Source: Rhodoplanes sp. Z2-YC6860 (GTDB taxonomy: Bacteria > Pseudomonadota > Alphaproteobacteria > Rhizobiales > Xanthobacteraceae). From it: a stretch of DNA of 64,000 bases. The notes beneath the pieces are model-generated. The model made no database searches, was not told the origin of the DNA, and saw only the letters and a list, made by a program, of their open reading frames with translations. Positions 41,024 to 50,233 of the stretch are shown one piece after another. The translations under genes were made by a program, and so were the position numbers. The stretch covers positions 5,416,029 through 5,480,028 of the forward strand of contig NZ_CP007440.1 in NCBI RefSeq assembly GCF_001579845.1, written 5' to 3'. How positions within the stretch are numbered: the first letter of the stretch is position 1; each line of letters opens with the position of its first letter.

Positions 41024-44000
41024 TCAGCGTCCCGCCAGGGTCCGCACGCTTTTCCATAGTCCACGAGTGACATCGAGCCAGGATGCCGACTCGGGAGACG
41101 AACTTTCACGCAGTTGCGCAGCAGAACCATCTCGCGACAATACGAAAAGGCGATACTTCTGCCTTCCCGTGCAGGCCCCGCTGTTTGGGAAACGGAAGTC
41201 GAACCCGGCGTATTCCGCGGATCGACCAAGGGCTTTTTCCACATCGGGACGCGGAGAACAGGCCGCGCCGTAGCAGAGAAATCTGTCGCCAGCGAATGCA
41301 ACAATCGTTTGCGCGGGCATCTGACGATCAGGCTCGACTGCCCAACCCGCTAAACGGATTGCCTCGGCATCGGTCGTTGCGATGTCGACGTAGCCCTGAG
41401 CGCGGTCTTGCTGGATGCAATACACATCTCCCATCGAGCCGAAGATCTTCCCGCGTTGTGCGCCGGCACCGATGCTGAAAGTGCGGCCCCAGACCTCTGT
41501 AGGGTCAGCCCCCGCCGGGCCCTCGCCGTTGAGAGATGCCGACAGCAGCGCCGTGAACGTCCAAAAAGCGTGCTCGTGATCGAACACCCCATGGGGGCTC
41601 GCCAATGTGAACAGCCGAAACCGAGCCGCAAACTGCTGCCACAGGCTTCGGCGTTCAAGTCCGGCAGTCACCGGATTGCCGGTGCAGAAAAAATAGTTGA
41701 GTTCGCCGCGAAACGGCCTTCGGCTATCCAGCACATGCTGAAGTGCCATCTGCCGGTGCGTGGCACCGACGCGGCGGTGCAGCGCCTCGGTCGCATTCGC
41801 CGGGTCGGGAGCAGCAGGGATCGGAAGTGGATCCAGGGTGTCCAGGCGGTCGTCAAAACGGCAAGTTGGCGGTTGCGTGTCCACGATTGCAAGATATTCG
41901 ACCGTCTCCCCCATGTCCTGCAGCTGCAACGCAATTTCGAACATGGCGAGCCCACCGAAACTGGTTCCAAGCAGACGGTAAGGTCCGTGCGGCTGGATCG
42001 CCTTGATCTCTCCGATCCAGTACTCCACGGCTCGCTGCAGCGTCGTATCGCGCACCCAGCCCATCCCCGGCGGCTGCAACGCGTAACCCGGCTGATCCGC
42101 TTCAAGCGATCGCAGGATCCGCAAAGCCGACGCCGCGTGACCAAACATGCCAGGGACCACGAAAAGCGGCCGCCGGCTGCCGCCGGTATAGACGCCGACC
42201 GTATTGCTGATCTGCTCCGCTCCCGCGGTGTTGAGCCGCGTTTCGAGCTGCCTCACTGATGGTGCGGCCACCAGGATCGCGAGCGGCAACCTGTATTGCA
42301 GCCTTTCCTCGATGCGATGGAGCAAATCGAGGGCGGAAAGCGAGTCGCCGCCGCTGAGGAAAAAATCGTCATCGATTCCAATGTCCTGACGCCCAAGCAC
42401 ATCGCGCCACAGTTGGAGCAGCGTCTGTTGAATCTCATTGCTCGCCTCGATGCCAACGGGCGCAGCGAAGTGGCGATCCTGTTTCCGTTGCTCCTGTTCT
42501 TGTTGCTCCTGCCGCCGCAGCCCCTCGCGATCGATCTTGAGGTTGGGCAACCGTGGCAGAGCATCAAGAATCCGGATCGATCCCGGCACCATGAACGTTG
42601 GCAGGATATCGGCCAGCATGACGTTCAGATCGATCGGCTGCAGGTGCGCCGACGTTGCCTCGAGTTCGCAATAGGCCACCAAACGCTGCGGCAGCCCGGC
42701 TTCGTCCAGAGTCGCGATGACCGCGGCCTCGTGCACGCCGCGACATGATTTAAGCGCGCTCTCGATATCACCCAGATTGATGCGATGACCGCGCAACTTG
42801 ATCTGCCGGTCACGCCGGCCGATGAATTCGATGAGGCCGTCAGGCCGGCGCAGCGCCCAATCACCGGTTTGGTAGATGCGCAACTCGGGGTTTCCGGGAT
42901 CTGTGGAAAAGGGCCGCACACGAAGGTCCGATCCTTGCCAGAGACCGACGGCAATGAAGCGGCTGGTCACGACGAGCTCCCCCGGCTCTCCGTCCAGGGC
43001 CGGCTCGCCATCATCGTTCACGACAGAGGCGGTCCAGCCCGGCGCCGGACGCCCCGCCGGAGGATGCGCCGTTGTGGCTCGCAGCGTTTCGTCGACAAAG
43101 CCATGAATGAATGGGCCGCATTCGGTGCTGGTCAGCACCGAATACACCTGCACTTCCCGAGAAAAGATTCGCCTGCACTGATCGATATCGCTCCACTGCA
43201 CGCGGTCGCCGCCGATGCAGGCGATCCGGATGGAATCGAGACGCGCACTTTCCGGCAGCGCGTCCGATAGGCGCTGCATCAGCGCCGGCACCGAGTGGTA
43301 GATGGTGATGCCGCGTGCACGGACATGCTCGATCATGGCAGATAGGCCGAGGCCAAGCGGCGGCAGGATATGGAGCGAGCCACCGTTGAGCAGAGCGCCA
43401 TAGATCGTGCGCCACGATGCCGAGACACCGGGCGAGAAGAGCAACGCGGCCTTGTCTTCGCACGAGATCCGCGCTGTCTCGGTAAACACCCGGACCCAAT
43501 GCAGCAGGCTGCGATGATTCCAGGCGACGGCTTTCGGCAATCCGCTTGATCCCGACGTGAAGCAGATGACAGCGAGATCGTCGGCATCGGGCCGTGACGT
43601 CGGCCGGGATTCCGGGGATTGGGCCAAGTCGTCGATGTTGATGACCCGGATGTCCCGTGGAAAAAACGCCCGCGCGTTGTTGAGGAGGTCTCCGCTCGTC
43701 ACGACGGCGCAAGCGTTGGTTTCTGCAACGATCAATCCGTTGCGTTCACCAGGAAATTCCGGATCAAGCCCGACATAAGCGCGCCCGGCAGCAAGGATAC
43801 CAAGCATCGCCGCCGGAAGCCGCGCATTCGCAGCCAGTAAAATTGCAATCGGGCCCGCCAGCCCTTCGCTTCCCGCTTTCGCAGCAACTGCAATCCGATC
43901 AACCAAGGCCGCCAGTTCGGCGTAGGCGAGAGACACCTCAGTGTCCTGAATTGCCAATCGGGAGCCATATTGCCGACAAACTGCGTCGAAACGATCAATG

Positions 44001-44101
44001 ATCGAGCGTTCCAGCGAAAAGGCGGCTCCTGATTCCAGTGGCTCTTCGAGACGGTTGTCGGAGTCCGAGGCCTTTGTGGAGGCAGGATCAAGATTTGTCA
44101 T
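41024..44101 (-). CDS. Free-standing NRPS-like enzyme: adenylation, carrier, thioesterase, extra C-terminal domain
   Basis: A 1025-residue protein. The adenylation domain (about 30-540) has A3 TSGSSGLPKA (182-191), A7/A8 YQTGDWALRRPDGLIEFIGR and A10 NLKIDR with the catalytic Lys. At the A4 position, where amino-acid-activating enzymes have Asp, the sequence reads FSPGVSASWRT, with Ser226. The carrier domain has FFLSGGDSLSAL (Ser587). The thioesterase has LLGTSFGGLAMF (Ser714), Asp741 and a His near 837. No condensation domain exists. The last 130 residues look like a beta-sandwich (LAGWAVEPDRQMPAQTIVAF). A-T-TE enzymes of this kind dimerise aryl alpha-keto acids to furanones or quinones. An upstream ATG at 44140 is possible. 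Confidence 0.87.
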   Translation of the reverse strand: MTNLDPASTKASDSDNRLEEPLESGAAFSLERSIIDRFDAVCRQYGSRLAIQDTEVSLAYAELAALVDRIAVAAKAGSEGLAGPIAILLAANARLPAAMLGILAAGRAYVGLDPEFPGERNGLIVAETNACAVVTSGDLLNNARAFFPRDIRVINIDDLAQSPESRPTSRPDADDLAVICFTSGSSGLPKAVAWNHRSLLHWVRVFTETARISCEDKAALLFSPGVSASWRTIYGALLNGGSLHILPPLGLGLSAMIEHVRARGITIYHSVPALMQRLSDALPESARLDSIRIACIGGDRVQWSDIDQCRRIFSREVQVYSVLTSTECGPFIHGFVDETLRATTAHPPAGRPAPGWTASVVNDDGEPALDGEPGELVVTSRFIAVGLWQGSDLRVRPFSTDPGNPELRIYQTGDWALRRPDGLIEFIGRRDRQIKLRGHRINLGDIESALKSCRGVHEAAVIATLDEAGLPQRLVAYCELEATSAHLQPIDLNVMLADILPTFMVPGSIRILDALPRLPNLKIDREGLRRQEQQEQEQRKQDRHFAAPVGIEASNEIQQTLLQLWRDVLGRQDIGIDDDFFLSGGDSLSALDLLHRIEERLQYRLPLAILVAAPSVRQLETRLNTAGAEQISNTVGVYTGGSRRPLFVVPGMFGHAASALRILRSLEADQPGYALQPPGMGWVRDTTLQRAVEYWIGEIKAIQPHGPYRLLGTSFGGLAMFEIALQLQDMGETVEYLAIVDTQPPTCRFDDRLDTLDPLPIPAAPDPANATEALHRRVGATHRQMALQHVLDSRRPFRGELNYFFCTGNPVTAGLERRSLWQQFAARFRLFTLASPHGVFDHEHAFWTFTALLSASLNGEGPAGADPTEVWGRTFSIGAGAQRGKIFGSMGDVYCIQQDRAQGYVDIATTDAEAIRLAGWAVEPDRQMPAQTIVAFAGDRFLCYGAACSPRPDVEKALGRSAEYAGFDFRFPNSGACTGRQKYRLFVLSRDGSAAQLRESSSPESASWLDVTRGLWKSVRTLAGR

Positions 44102-44284
44102 TTGGCCGAACTCAACTCGGACAACTGAATGCAAATCCATAGCATCGTGGACATTGCCGGGGAACCCGCATCCACGCGGCGCGGACCTCGCGTCGCCGCC
44201 TGTATCTCCCGATGACGAGCATTGCGAAGCCACACGTCTCGCCGCATGGTGCTGCGAACGTTCCGCGAATCGGAGCATGAGACA

Positions 44285-44668
44285 ATGTCAGGAATTTCGT
44301 TGATGAAGACGCCGATTGCCGCGGCGGTGGTGGTGACCGCCCTCGCCGGCGCGGCCTCGGCCGCCGAGCCATATGGCGTCTGGATGCGCCCGTCGACCGG
44401 CACGCAGGTGCGCTTCTACGATTGCGGCGGCAAACTCTGCGGCAAGATCGTCGGCGTCAGGGACCAGAGCCGCAAGAGCGAGATCGGCACGGTCATCCTG
44501 CCCGGTGCGGCGAAGTCCGGGGCCAACGAGTGGAAGGGCAACCTTCTCAACACGGAGAACGGCAAGACCTACAGCGGCGTCCTGGCGATGGAAGGCAACG
44601 GCCTGAGCCTGAAGGGCTGCATCGGCTTCATCTGCCAGGGCGAAACCTGGACGCGCGTGAAGCAATGA
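44285..44668 (+). CDS. DUF2147-family exported protein
   Basis: A 127-residue precursor. The signal peptide (MKTPIAAAVVVTALAGAASA) may start at the first ATG or six codons on. The mature domain is a small barrel: PYGVWMRPSTGTQVRFYDCG, then LCGKIVGV and LLNTENGKTYSGVLAMEGNG, ending GCIGFICQGETWTRV, matching DUF2147 including its four cysteines. Function unknown. It is convergent with the metallo-beta-lactamase-fold gene and divergent from the A-T-TE gene. Confidence 0.87.
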   Translation: MSGISLMKTPIAAAVVVTALAGAASAAEPYGVWMRPSTGTQVRFYDCGGKLCGKIVGVRDQSRKSEIGTVILPGAAKSGANEWKGNLLNTENGKTYSGVLAMEGNGLSLKGCIGFICQGETWTRVKQ

Positions 44669-44692
44669 TCGGGCGCCTGTCTCCACGCATGT

Positions 44693-45613
44693 TCACCCGC
44701 GCTTGAGATAGCGATAGACCGCACGGACGTTCGGTGCGCGCCATTCGCGATAGCGGGGCATCGCCGCATAAGCCGGCACCCCGACCTCGCGCACCGCAGC
44801 CTCCTCCGACGACCCGGCTTTCACTGCGCGCTGCACGGCTTCGCGCAACGCGATCAACAGCTCGTGGAAGCCAGCGACATCTTTTCGCGAGCCGACATCG
44901 CCGTGGCCCGGCACGACGATATCCACATCGAGCAATAGCACGCGCTTCAACAGCGCAATCCAGCCGTCGAGATCGCAATCGCCCAGCCACGGATACCGGC
45001 CGACAAAGAGGAGATCGCCGAGGAACGCGATCTTCTCGTGCGGCAGGTGCAGCACCAGATCGCCATCGCAGTGCGCAGGCCCGCAATAATTGGCGTGCAG
45101 CGCGCCGTTCGTGCGCGCGAAGGCCATATGCTCGTCGAAGGTTTCGGTCGGCCCGACCAGTTCGATGGTCTCGATGCCTGGCCGGTTCATGCGCGTCATG
45201 AACCAGTCTTCGAGCGGATCGCCGGGCGGCACGAGCTCGCGTGCGTTGGAGCCGAAGAACAGCCGGAATTTGTCGTCATTGTTATTGATCTGCCAGCGGT
45301 CGTTCGGTGACGCGCCGACATAGTCGCGCATGAGCTGCAAGGTCTTGCGATGCGCGATGATCGGCACGTCGTCGAACATCACATTGCCAGCCGTGTGGTC
45401 GAGATGCAGATGCGTGTCGATCAGCTGCGTGACGCGTCGGCCGGCCGCCTTCTCGATCGCATCGCGAAAGCGCCGGCCCTGCTCCGGCGACTGCTGCGCA
45501 TCGATCGCAAGCAGACCATCCGGCAGCAACACGGCGCCGGCATTCGAGTCGCCGTTCGCGCCGATAAAGGCATAGATATCCGGGCCGATCGTCTTCAACA
45601 TCGGTTCAAACAT
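44693..45613 (-). CDS. Metallo-beta-lactamase-fold hydrolase
   Basis: A 306-residue protein with the zinc motif THLHLDHTAGN (HxHxDH), the further ligands His in AHCDGDLVLHLP and Asp in FLGDLLFVGRYPWLGDCDLD, and a terminal His in VVPGHGDVGS. The first strand (YAFIGANGDSNAGAVLLPDG) is typical of the quinoprotein-relay/SoxH-like group. No signal peptide is present; a GTG nine codons upstream could be an alternative start. It is divergent from an amidohydrolase gene with 80 bases in between, suggesting a joint catabolic function. Confidence 0.87.
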   Translation of the reverse strand: MFEPMLKTIGPDIYAFIGANGDSNAGAVLLPDGLLAIDAQQSPEQGRRFRDAIEKAAGRRVTQLIDTHLHLDHTAGNVMFDDVPIIAHRKTLQLMRDYVGASPNDRWQINNNDDKFRLFFGSNARELVPPGDPLEDWFMTRMNRPGIETIELVGPTETFDEHMAFARTNGALHANYCGPAHCDGDLVLHLPHEKIAFLGDLLFVGRYPWLGDCDLDGWIALLKRVLLLDVDIVVPGHGDVGSRKDVAGFHELLIALREAVQRAVKAGSSEEAAVREVGVPAYAAMPRYREWRAPNVRAVYRYLKRG

Positions 45614-45693
45614 TTCACTTGCACGTTTTTCAGTTTTCACTTGCGAGCGGATTGGAGCGGGCTAACTAATGTCCGCGCACATTGGAGATTGTC

Positions 45694-46653
45694 ATGAACG
45701 GTTCAAGCGGTCCTCGCGTCATCGCTCTCGAAGAGCATTATTGGGATCCCGATCTGCTTGCGCTGTTTCCTGGAAGTGAAGGCAAGCGCGTGCCTGAAGT
45801 CGCGAAGCGGATGCTCGACATGGGCGAACTCCGGCTTCGCGAGATGGACGAAGCCGGCATCGACATGCAGGTGCTGTCGCACGGCGCGCCGGGCACGCAG
45901 AAGCTCGACGCCGCGACGTCGGTGCGCATGGCGCGCCAGACCAACGATCGGCTCGCCGCGTTCGTTGCGACCAATCCGAAGCGCTTTGCAGCGCTCTGTC
46001 TGCTGCCGACGCCCGACCCTGCGGCGGCGGCCGACGAACTCGAGCGCGCGGTCAGCAAGCTCGGCATGAAGGGCGCGATGATCCACGGCCTCACCAACGG
46101 CAAGTTCATCGACGAGCCGAACTTCTGGCCGATCTTCGAGCGCGCGCAGGCGCTTGACGTGCCGATCTATCTCCACCCGGCCTTTCCGAGCCCGGTGGTG
46201 ACCGACGCCTATTACAAGGAATACACCGCGACCAATCCGCTGCTCATCGGACCTGCACTCGGCTTCACCGTCGAGGCGCTGACGCAGGGCGTGCGCATGG
46301 TCATCAGCGGTGTGTTCGAGAAATACCCGAAGCTCAAGATCATCCTCGGCCATCTCGGCGAAGGCATTCCGTTCCTGCTCTGGCGGATCGACAATTTCCT
46401 GCCGCGCAGCACCGGAAGCTCCTTCAAGGACATCTTTCGGAAGAACTTCTATCTCACCACCAGCGGTTTCTTCTCCGACACGGCATTGACTGCGTCGATC
46501 ACCGAGATGGGCATCGACCATGTGATGTTCTCGGTCGACTGGCCGTTCAACAACAACAAAGCCGGCACCGACTGGCTGAACAGCCTGCCGCTCAGCGCGA
46601 CCGACAGGGCCAAGATGGCCGGCGGCACCGCCAAGGCGCTGCTCAAGCTGTAA
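45694..46653 (+). CDS. Amidohydrolase_2 family (gamma-resorcylate decarboxylase-like)
   Basis: A 319-residue TIM-barrel enzyme. ALEEHYWDPDLL holds the ExH motif of the decarboxylase subgroup, followed by YLHPAFPSP, ILGHLGEGIPFLLWRID and MFSVDWPF with the last Asp. This matches gamma-resorcylate and 2,3-dihydroxybenzoate decarboxylases rather than the ACMSD group. TTGGAGA precedes the ATG. The convergent hydantoinase-like gene is only 18 bases away, and a divergent MBL-fold gene lies upstream. Substrate likely a hydroxylated aromatic acid, by homology. Confidence 0.85.
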   Translation: MNGSSGPRVIALEEHYWDPDLLALFPGSEGKRVPEVAKRMLDMGELRLREMDEAGIDMQVLSHGAPGTQKLDAATSVRMARQTNDRLAAFVATNPKRFAALCLLPTPDPAAAADELERAVSKLGMKGAMIHGLTNGKFIDEPNFWPIFERAQALDVPIYLHPAFPSPVVTDAYYKEYTATNPLLIGPALGFTVEALTQGVRMVISGVFEKYPKLKIILGHLGEGIPFLLWRIDNFLPRSTGSSFKDIFRKNFYLTTSGFFSDTALTASITEMGIDHVMFSVDWPFNNNKAGTDWLNSLPLSATDRAKMAGGTAKALLKL

Positions 46654-46671
46654 GGCTACCCACATCGGCGG

Positions 46672-48084
46672 TCAGACCGGCCGCCGCAGCCATTCGAGAT
46701 CGGGCGCGGCGTTCCGCGCCTGCCGCGGCAGATACCGGCCGTTTCGCTTGCCTACGATCTTGCCGTCTCGCACCACGACGCTCCCGCCCTTGATCGTGGC
46801 GACGGGCCAGCCCTTGAGCTTCTTGCCTTCGAACGGCGAGAAGTCCGAGAAGCCGTTGAGATACTTCGCGTCGACCACCTTCTCCAATTCCAGGTCCACC
46901 ACCACGAGATCGGCGTCGGAGCCGACCGCGATGGTGCCCTTCTGCGGATAGATGCCATAAACCTTGGCGGGGGCGCGCGTGGCGCGATCGATCAGGATCT
47001 CGAGCGGCACACCGCGCTCACGGCCGTAGTGCAGCAGCGCCGGCAGGTGCGTCCCCATCACCGGAATTCCCGGCCGGGCGCCGTGCAGCCCCGCTTCCGG
47101 CTTCTTGGTGGCGCGGGCGCGCGAGGTGTTGTCGGTGCCGACGGTGTTGATCGAACCTTCGGCGAAGCCTTGCCACAGCGCGTCGTGATGCGATTTCTCG
47201 CGGATCGGCGGCACCATCTTGACCAGGAAACCGTTCGAATCGCTGCTCTCGAGCCCGAGATACGGCGTCGTTGTCTCGACCGTGAAGCGCATGCCGTTCC
47301 TTCGCGCGGTGCGCACGACCTCCAAACCCTGCTTGCTCGACAGGTGGACCACGTAGAGATGCGCGCCCGCGATCTTGGCAAGATAGAGCGCGGTCTGGAT
47401 CGCCAGCGCCTCGGCCTCCGGCGGATGCGCGCGCTCCCAGTCGGCGAGCGTGCCCTCCTTCGTCTTCTGCAACTCGACACGCGCCTGATCGATCAGCGAG
47501 CCGGTCTCACAATGCACGCAGGCGATCATGTCGGGACCGAGCGCGGCGACCGTCTTGAACCCGGTCAGCAGCAGATCGTCGGTGATCGAGTCGACCACGC
47601 CGGGCATGCCGGACATGTAGAACTTGAACGAGCGGATACCAAAGTCTTTTGCGTACTGCGGAATCTCCGCGATTTGCTCGGCCGTGAAAATCTGCGGATG
47701 GAAAACCGAGTCGACGTAGCTGTTCTCATCCATCAGCTTCCGGAAGATCGGCAGATGGATGTTGTAGGACTCTTTCAAGCTCCGCAGGAAAATCCCGATC
47801 GTGGTCGTGCCGCCGATGAGGGCCGCGCGCGTCTCGGTCTCAGACTCCTCTTCGAACGAACGCTCGGTGCTGATGTGGGTGTGCGGATCGAAGATGCCAG
47901 GCAGCACCACCTTGCCCTTGGCGTCGAACACCTCCTTGGCGCCTGACGACGCCAGGTTCTCGCCAATCGCCGTGATCTTGCCGCCCTCGATCGCCACGTC
48001 GGACCTGATCTGACCGACGCCCGGGATCACCAGCGTGCCGCCGCTGATCACGAGATCGTAGCCGCCCGATGTTGCTGCGTTCAT
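46672..48084 (-). CDS. Dihydropyrimidinase/dihydroorotase-like cyclic amidohydrolase
   Basis: A 470-residue enzyme. The metal motif FDPHTHIS (HxH), the carbamylated Lys in SFKFYMSG, His in VHCETG and VVHLSSKQGLE, and Asp in GTDNTSRA are all in place, so a binuclear active site is expected. The family hydrolyses hydantoins, dihydropyrimidines or allantoin. AAGGTGAC precedes the ATG. It is divergent from a MocR-type regulator with TTTGTAT repeats in between, and a RidA-like gene follows that regulator, so a nitrogen-heterocycle degradation function is the best guess. Confidence 0.9.
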   Translation of the reverse strand: MNAATSGGYDLVISGGTLVIPGVGQIRSDVAIEGGKITAIGENLASSGAKEVFDAKGKVVLPGIFDPHTHISTERSFEEESETETRAALIGGTTTIGIFLRSLKESYNIHLPIFRKLMDENSYVDSVFHPQIFTAEQIAEIPQYAKDFGIRSFKFYMSGMPGVVDSITDDLLLTGFKTVAALGPDMIACVHCETGSLIDQARVELQKTKEGTLADWERAHPPEAEALAIQTALYLAKIAGAHLYVVHLSSKQGLEVVRTARRNGMRFTVETTTPYLGLESSDSNGFLVKMVPPIREKSHHDALWQGFAEGSINTVGTDNTSRARATKKPEAGLHGARPGIPVMGTHLPALLHYGRERGVPLEILIDRATRAPAKVYGIYPQKGTIAVGSDADLVVVDLELEKVVDAKYLNGFSDFSPFEGKKLKGWPVATIKGGSVVVRDGKIVGKRNGRYLPRQARNAAPDLEWLRRPV

Positions 48085-48113
48085 GCGTCACCTTGCCTGC
48101 GAAATGACCTTGG

Positions 48114-48240
48114 ATTTGTATAGCGATAAACGCACTGAGCTTGCCATACAAAAACATGCCGTGCATTATTCAGCGAGAAAACAAGCGTAAATCTTTGCTT
48201 GGCCTGTCGCGAGTTTGTATAACAAACAGCGATACAAATT
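48114..48240. promoter_or_regulatory. TTTGTAT operator cluster between hydantoinase-like and MocR genes
   Basis: Four copies of TTTGTAT or its complement occur at 48115-48121, 48146-48152 (reverse), 48214-48220 and 48232-48238 (reverse). The third is within GTTTGT-ATA-ACAAAC (48213-48227), a perfect dyad. AGCGATA follows two of them. Repeats of this sort are typical MocR/GntR target sites. Confidence 0.65.
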
Positions 48241-48253
48241 CTGAGGTACTGCC

Positions 48254-49747
48254 ATGGGACGACGCCCGCGCGGCATCCCGGCGCAAATGCTGAAGCTTTC
48301 GCTGTCGGATTCAGGCGAGGTCGCACTGTTCGTGCAGATTCGCGAGCAGGTCCGAAGCTTGATGGCAAACCGCACCCTCGTCGCGGGCATGCGGCTTCCT
48401 CCTGTGCGCGCGCTCGCGCGCCAGCTCAAGGTCAATCAGATCACCGTGGCGAAGGCCTATCGCGACCTAGTCGACGAAGGCCTGCTCGACGGCCGGCGCG
48501 GTGGCGGCAGCTTCGTGCGCGAGCCGACCGAGCAGCAGCATCCGATTCAGTTGCCCGAAGCCGAGCCGAACCAGCCGATGCTCGCTGAGCGGCTCTACGA
48601 GCTTGCGCGTGCGCCGGGCGTGATCGCATTCAGCTCGAACTATGCGCGGCTCGATGACGACAACGTCGCGGCCGTGCGCGCCTCGCTCAACGCGGTGATC
48701 GAGCAGCGGCTCGACTCCTGCCTGCATTACGAGCCGCCGGCCGGACGCGCGTCGCTCCGCACCGAGATCGCGCATTTCCTCAACGAGGGCGGCATCGCGG
48801 CCGACGAAGGCGATGTCGTCGTCACGTCGGGCGCGCAGCAGGCCATCGATCTCACGGTGCGCGCGCTCTGCCCGGCCGGAGCACCGGTCGCGATCGAGCA
48901 GCCTGCCTATTACGGCGCGATCAACGCGCTGCGCGGCGCCAAGGCCCGCATGCTGCCGGTGCCGCTCACCCGCGACGGCATGGACCTCGACGTGCTGGAG
49001 AACCATCTGTCGCGCGGCCGCGCCCGGCTGATCTACACCAATCCGACGTTCCAGAATCCCTCAGGCGTCACGGCTTCACTTGAGAACCGGCGCGCACTGC
49101 TTGCGCTCGCGCGGCGCTTCGAGGCCACCATCCTCGAAGACGACCACAGCCCGGAGCTGCGCTTCCGCGGCGCGGCCGTGCCCGCGCTCCGCGCGCTCGC
49201 GACCGCCGACGACCACGTGGTTTATACGCGAAGCCTCGGCAAGGTGCTGTTGCCCGGCCTCCGTGCAGGCTTTTTGCTCGCGCCTCCCGAATTGCTGCCG
49301 CGGCTCCTGCTCGCCAAGGCCAATGCCGACCTGCATTGCTCCGGCCTCATCCAGGAGGCCGCCGCGGACTATCTGAAGCGCGGCACCTGGCGCGCGGCCG
49401 TCGAGCGCATGCGTTTGGCTTATGGCGCGCGGCAGCGCGTGCTCCACGACGCGCTGGCGGCGGGCTTGCCCGAAGGCGCCAGCATCAACAATCCCGATGG
49501 CGGTTTGAGCTTCTGGCTCAGCCTGCCGAAGGATATCGATCTCTCCGAACTCTACTTTCGCGCCGTCCGCCGCGGCGTCGCCTTCGTCAACGGCGACGTG
49601 TTCTATCTCTCGCGGGCTGACGCACGGGCGCTCCGCGTGAGCTTCGGCCTGAACAAGCCCGACGAACTGCTGGAAGGCGTCACGCGGCTCTGTTCGCTGG
49701 TGAAAGACCTGCAGACGCGCCGCTCGCGAAGCCTGATCCTGAGCTGA
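48254..49747 (+). CDS. MocR/PdxR-type regulator (GntR helix-turn-helix fused to aminotransferase)
   Basis: A 497-residue protein. Residues about 15-85 are a GntR winged helix (ALFVQIREQVRSLMANRTLV, then LPPVRALARQLKVNQITVAK). Residues about 125-490 are a fold type I aminotransferase domain, with TSGAQQAIDLTVRALCPAG, YTNPTFQNPSGV, ILEDDHSPELR and the PLP-binding Lys in RSLGKVLLPG. MocR proteins sense PLP or amino compounds via that domain. It is divergent from the hydantoinase-like gene across repeated operators, and leads, at 27 bases, into a RidA-like gene and then a Bug gene. Confidence 0.93.
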   Translation: MGRRPRGIPAQMLKLSLSDSGEVALFVQIREQVRSLMANRTLVAGMRLPPVRALARQLKVNQITVAKAYRDLVDEGLLDGRRGGGSFVREPTEQQHPIQLPEAEPNQPMLAERLYELARAPGVIAFSSNYARLDDDNVAAVRASLNAVIEQRLDSCLHYEPPAGRASLRTEIAHFLNEGGIAADEGDVVVTSGAQQAIDLTVRALCPAGAPVAIEQPAYYGAINALRGAKARMLPVPLTRDGMDLDVLENHLSRGRARLIYTNPTFQNPSGVTASLENRRALLALARRFEATILEDDHSPELRFRGAAVPALRALATADDHVVYTRSLGKVLLPGLRAGFLLAPPELLPRLLLAKANADLHCSGLIQEAAADYLKRGTWRAAVERMRLAYGARQRVLHDALAAGLPEGASINNPDGGLSFWLSLPKDIDLSELYFRAVRRGVAFVNGDVFYLSRADARALRVSFGLNKPDELLEGVTRLCSLVKDLQTRRSRSLILS

Positions 49748-49774
49748 CGAAAACCAACGGAGCACCGCCCGACA

Positions 49775-50191
49775 ATGACCAAGAAGACGATCATTCAACC
49801 GAGGGGCATGGCCGAAGCGGTCGGGCCGTTCTCGCGCGCCATTCTGATTGGCGACCAGCTTCACATCGCCGGCACCACGGCGCTGAGCCACGTCACCGGC
49901 GACTACTACACGCGCGAGATTCCCAAGACCATCGAGGAGCAGACCCGGCTCACGCTCGACAACATCAAGATGTGCGTCGAGGCCGCGGGCGGCACCATGG
50001 ACGACATCTTCAAGGTCGTGATCATGCTGAAGAACCCCGAAGACTACAAACGCATGAACGCGACACGCGCCGAGTACTTCAAGAAGGAGCCGCCGATCAG
50101 CACCTGCTTCCGCGCCGAGGTGATGCGGAGCGACCTGCTGGTCGAGATCGAAGCCGTCGCCCTCATCAAGAACCCCAAACACGCCAACTAG
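49775..50191 (+). CDS. RidA-family protein lacking the catalytic Arg
   Basis: A 138-residue Rid protein. The core (VGPFSRAILIGDQLHIAGTT) and the C-terminal VEIEAVALIKN are standard, including the Glu. But where imine-hydrolysing RidA has Arg (PxRTC), this protein reads PPISTCFRAEV. It thus belongs to one of the Rid subfamilies that do not rescue 2-aminoacrylate. It sits between the MocR and Bug genes, 27 bases after the first, and is only distantly related to the RidA pair at 28.5-29.3 kb. Confidence 0.88.
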   Translation: MTKKTIIQPRGMAEAVGPFSRAILIGDQLHIAGTTALSHVTGDYYTREIPKTIEEQTRLTLDNIKMCVEAAGGTMDDIFKVVIMLKNPEDYKRMNATRAEYFKKEPPISTCFRAEVMRSDLLVEIEAVALIKNPKHAN

Positions 50192-50233
50192 AACCTTGCG
50201 CGCGGCCGGGACGCCGAACGACAGGAGAATGCT

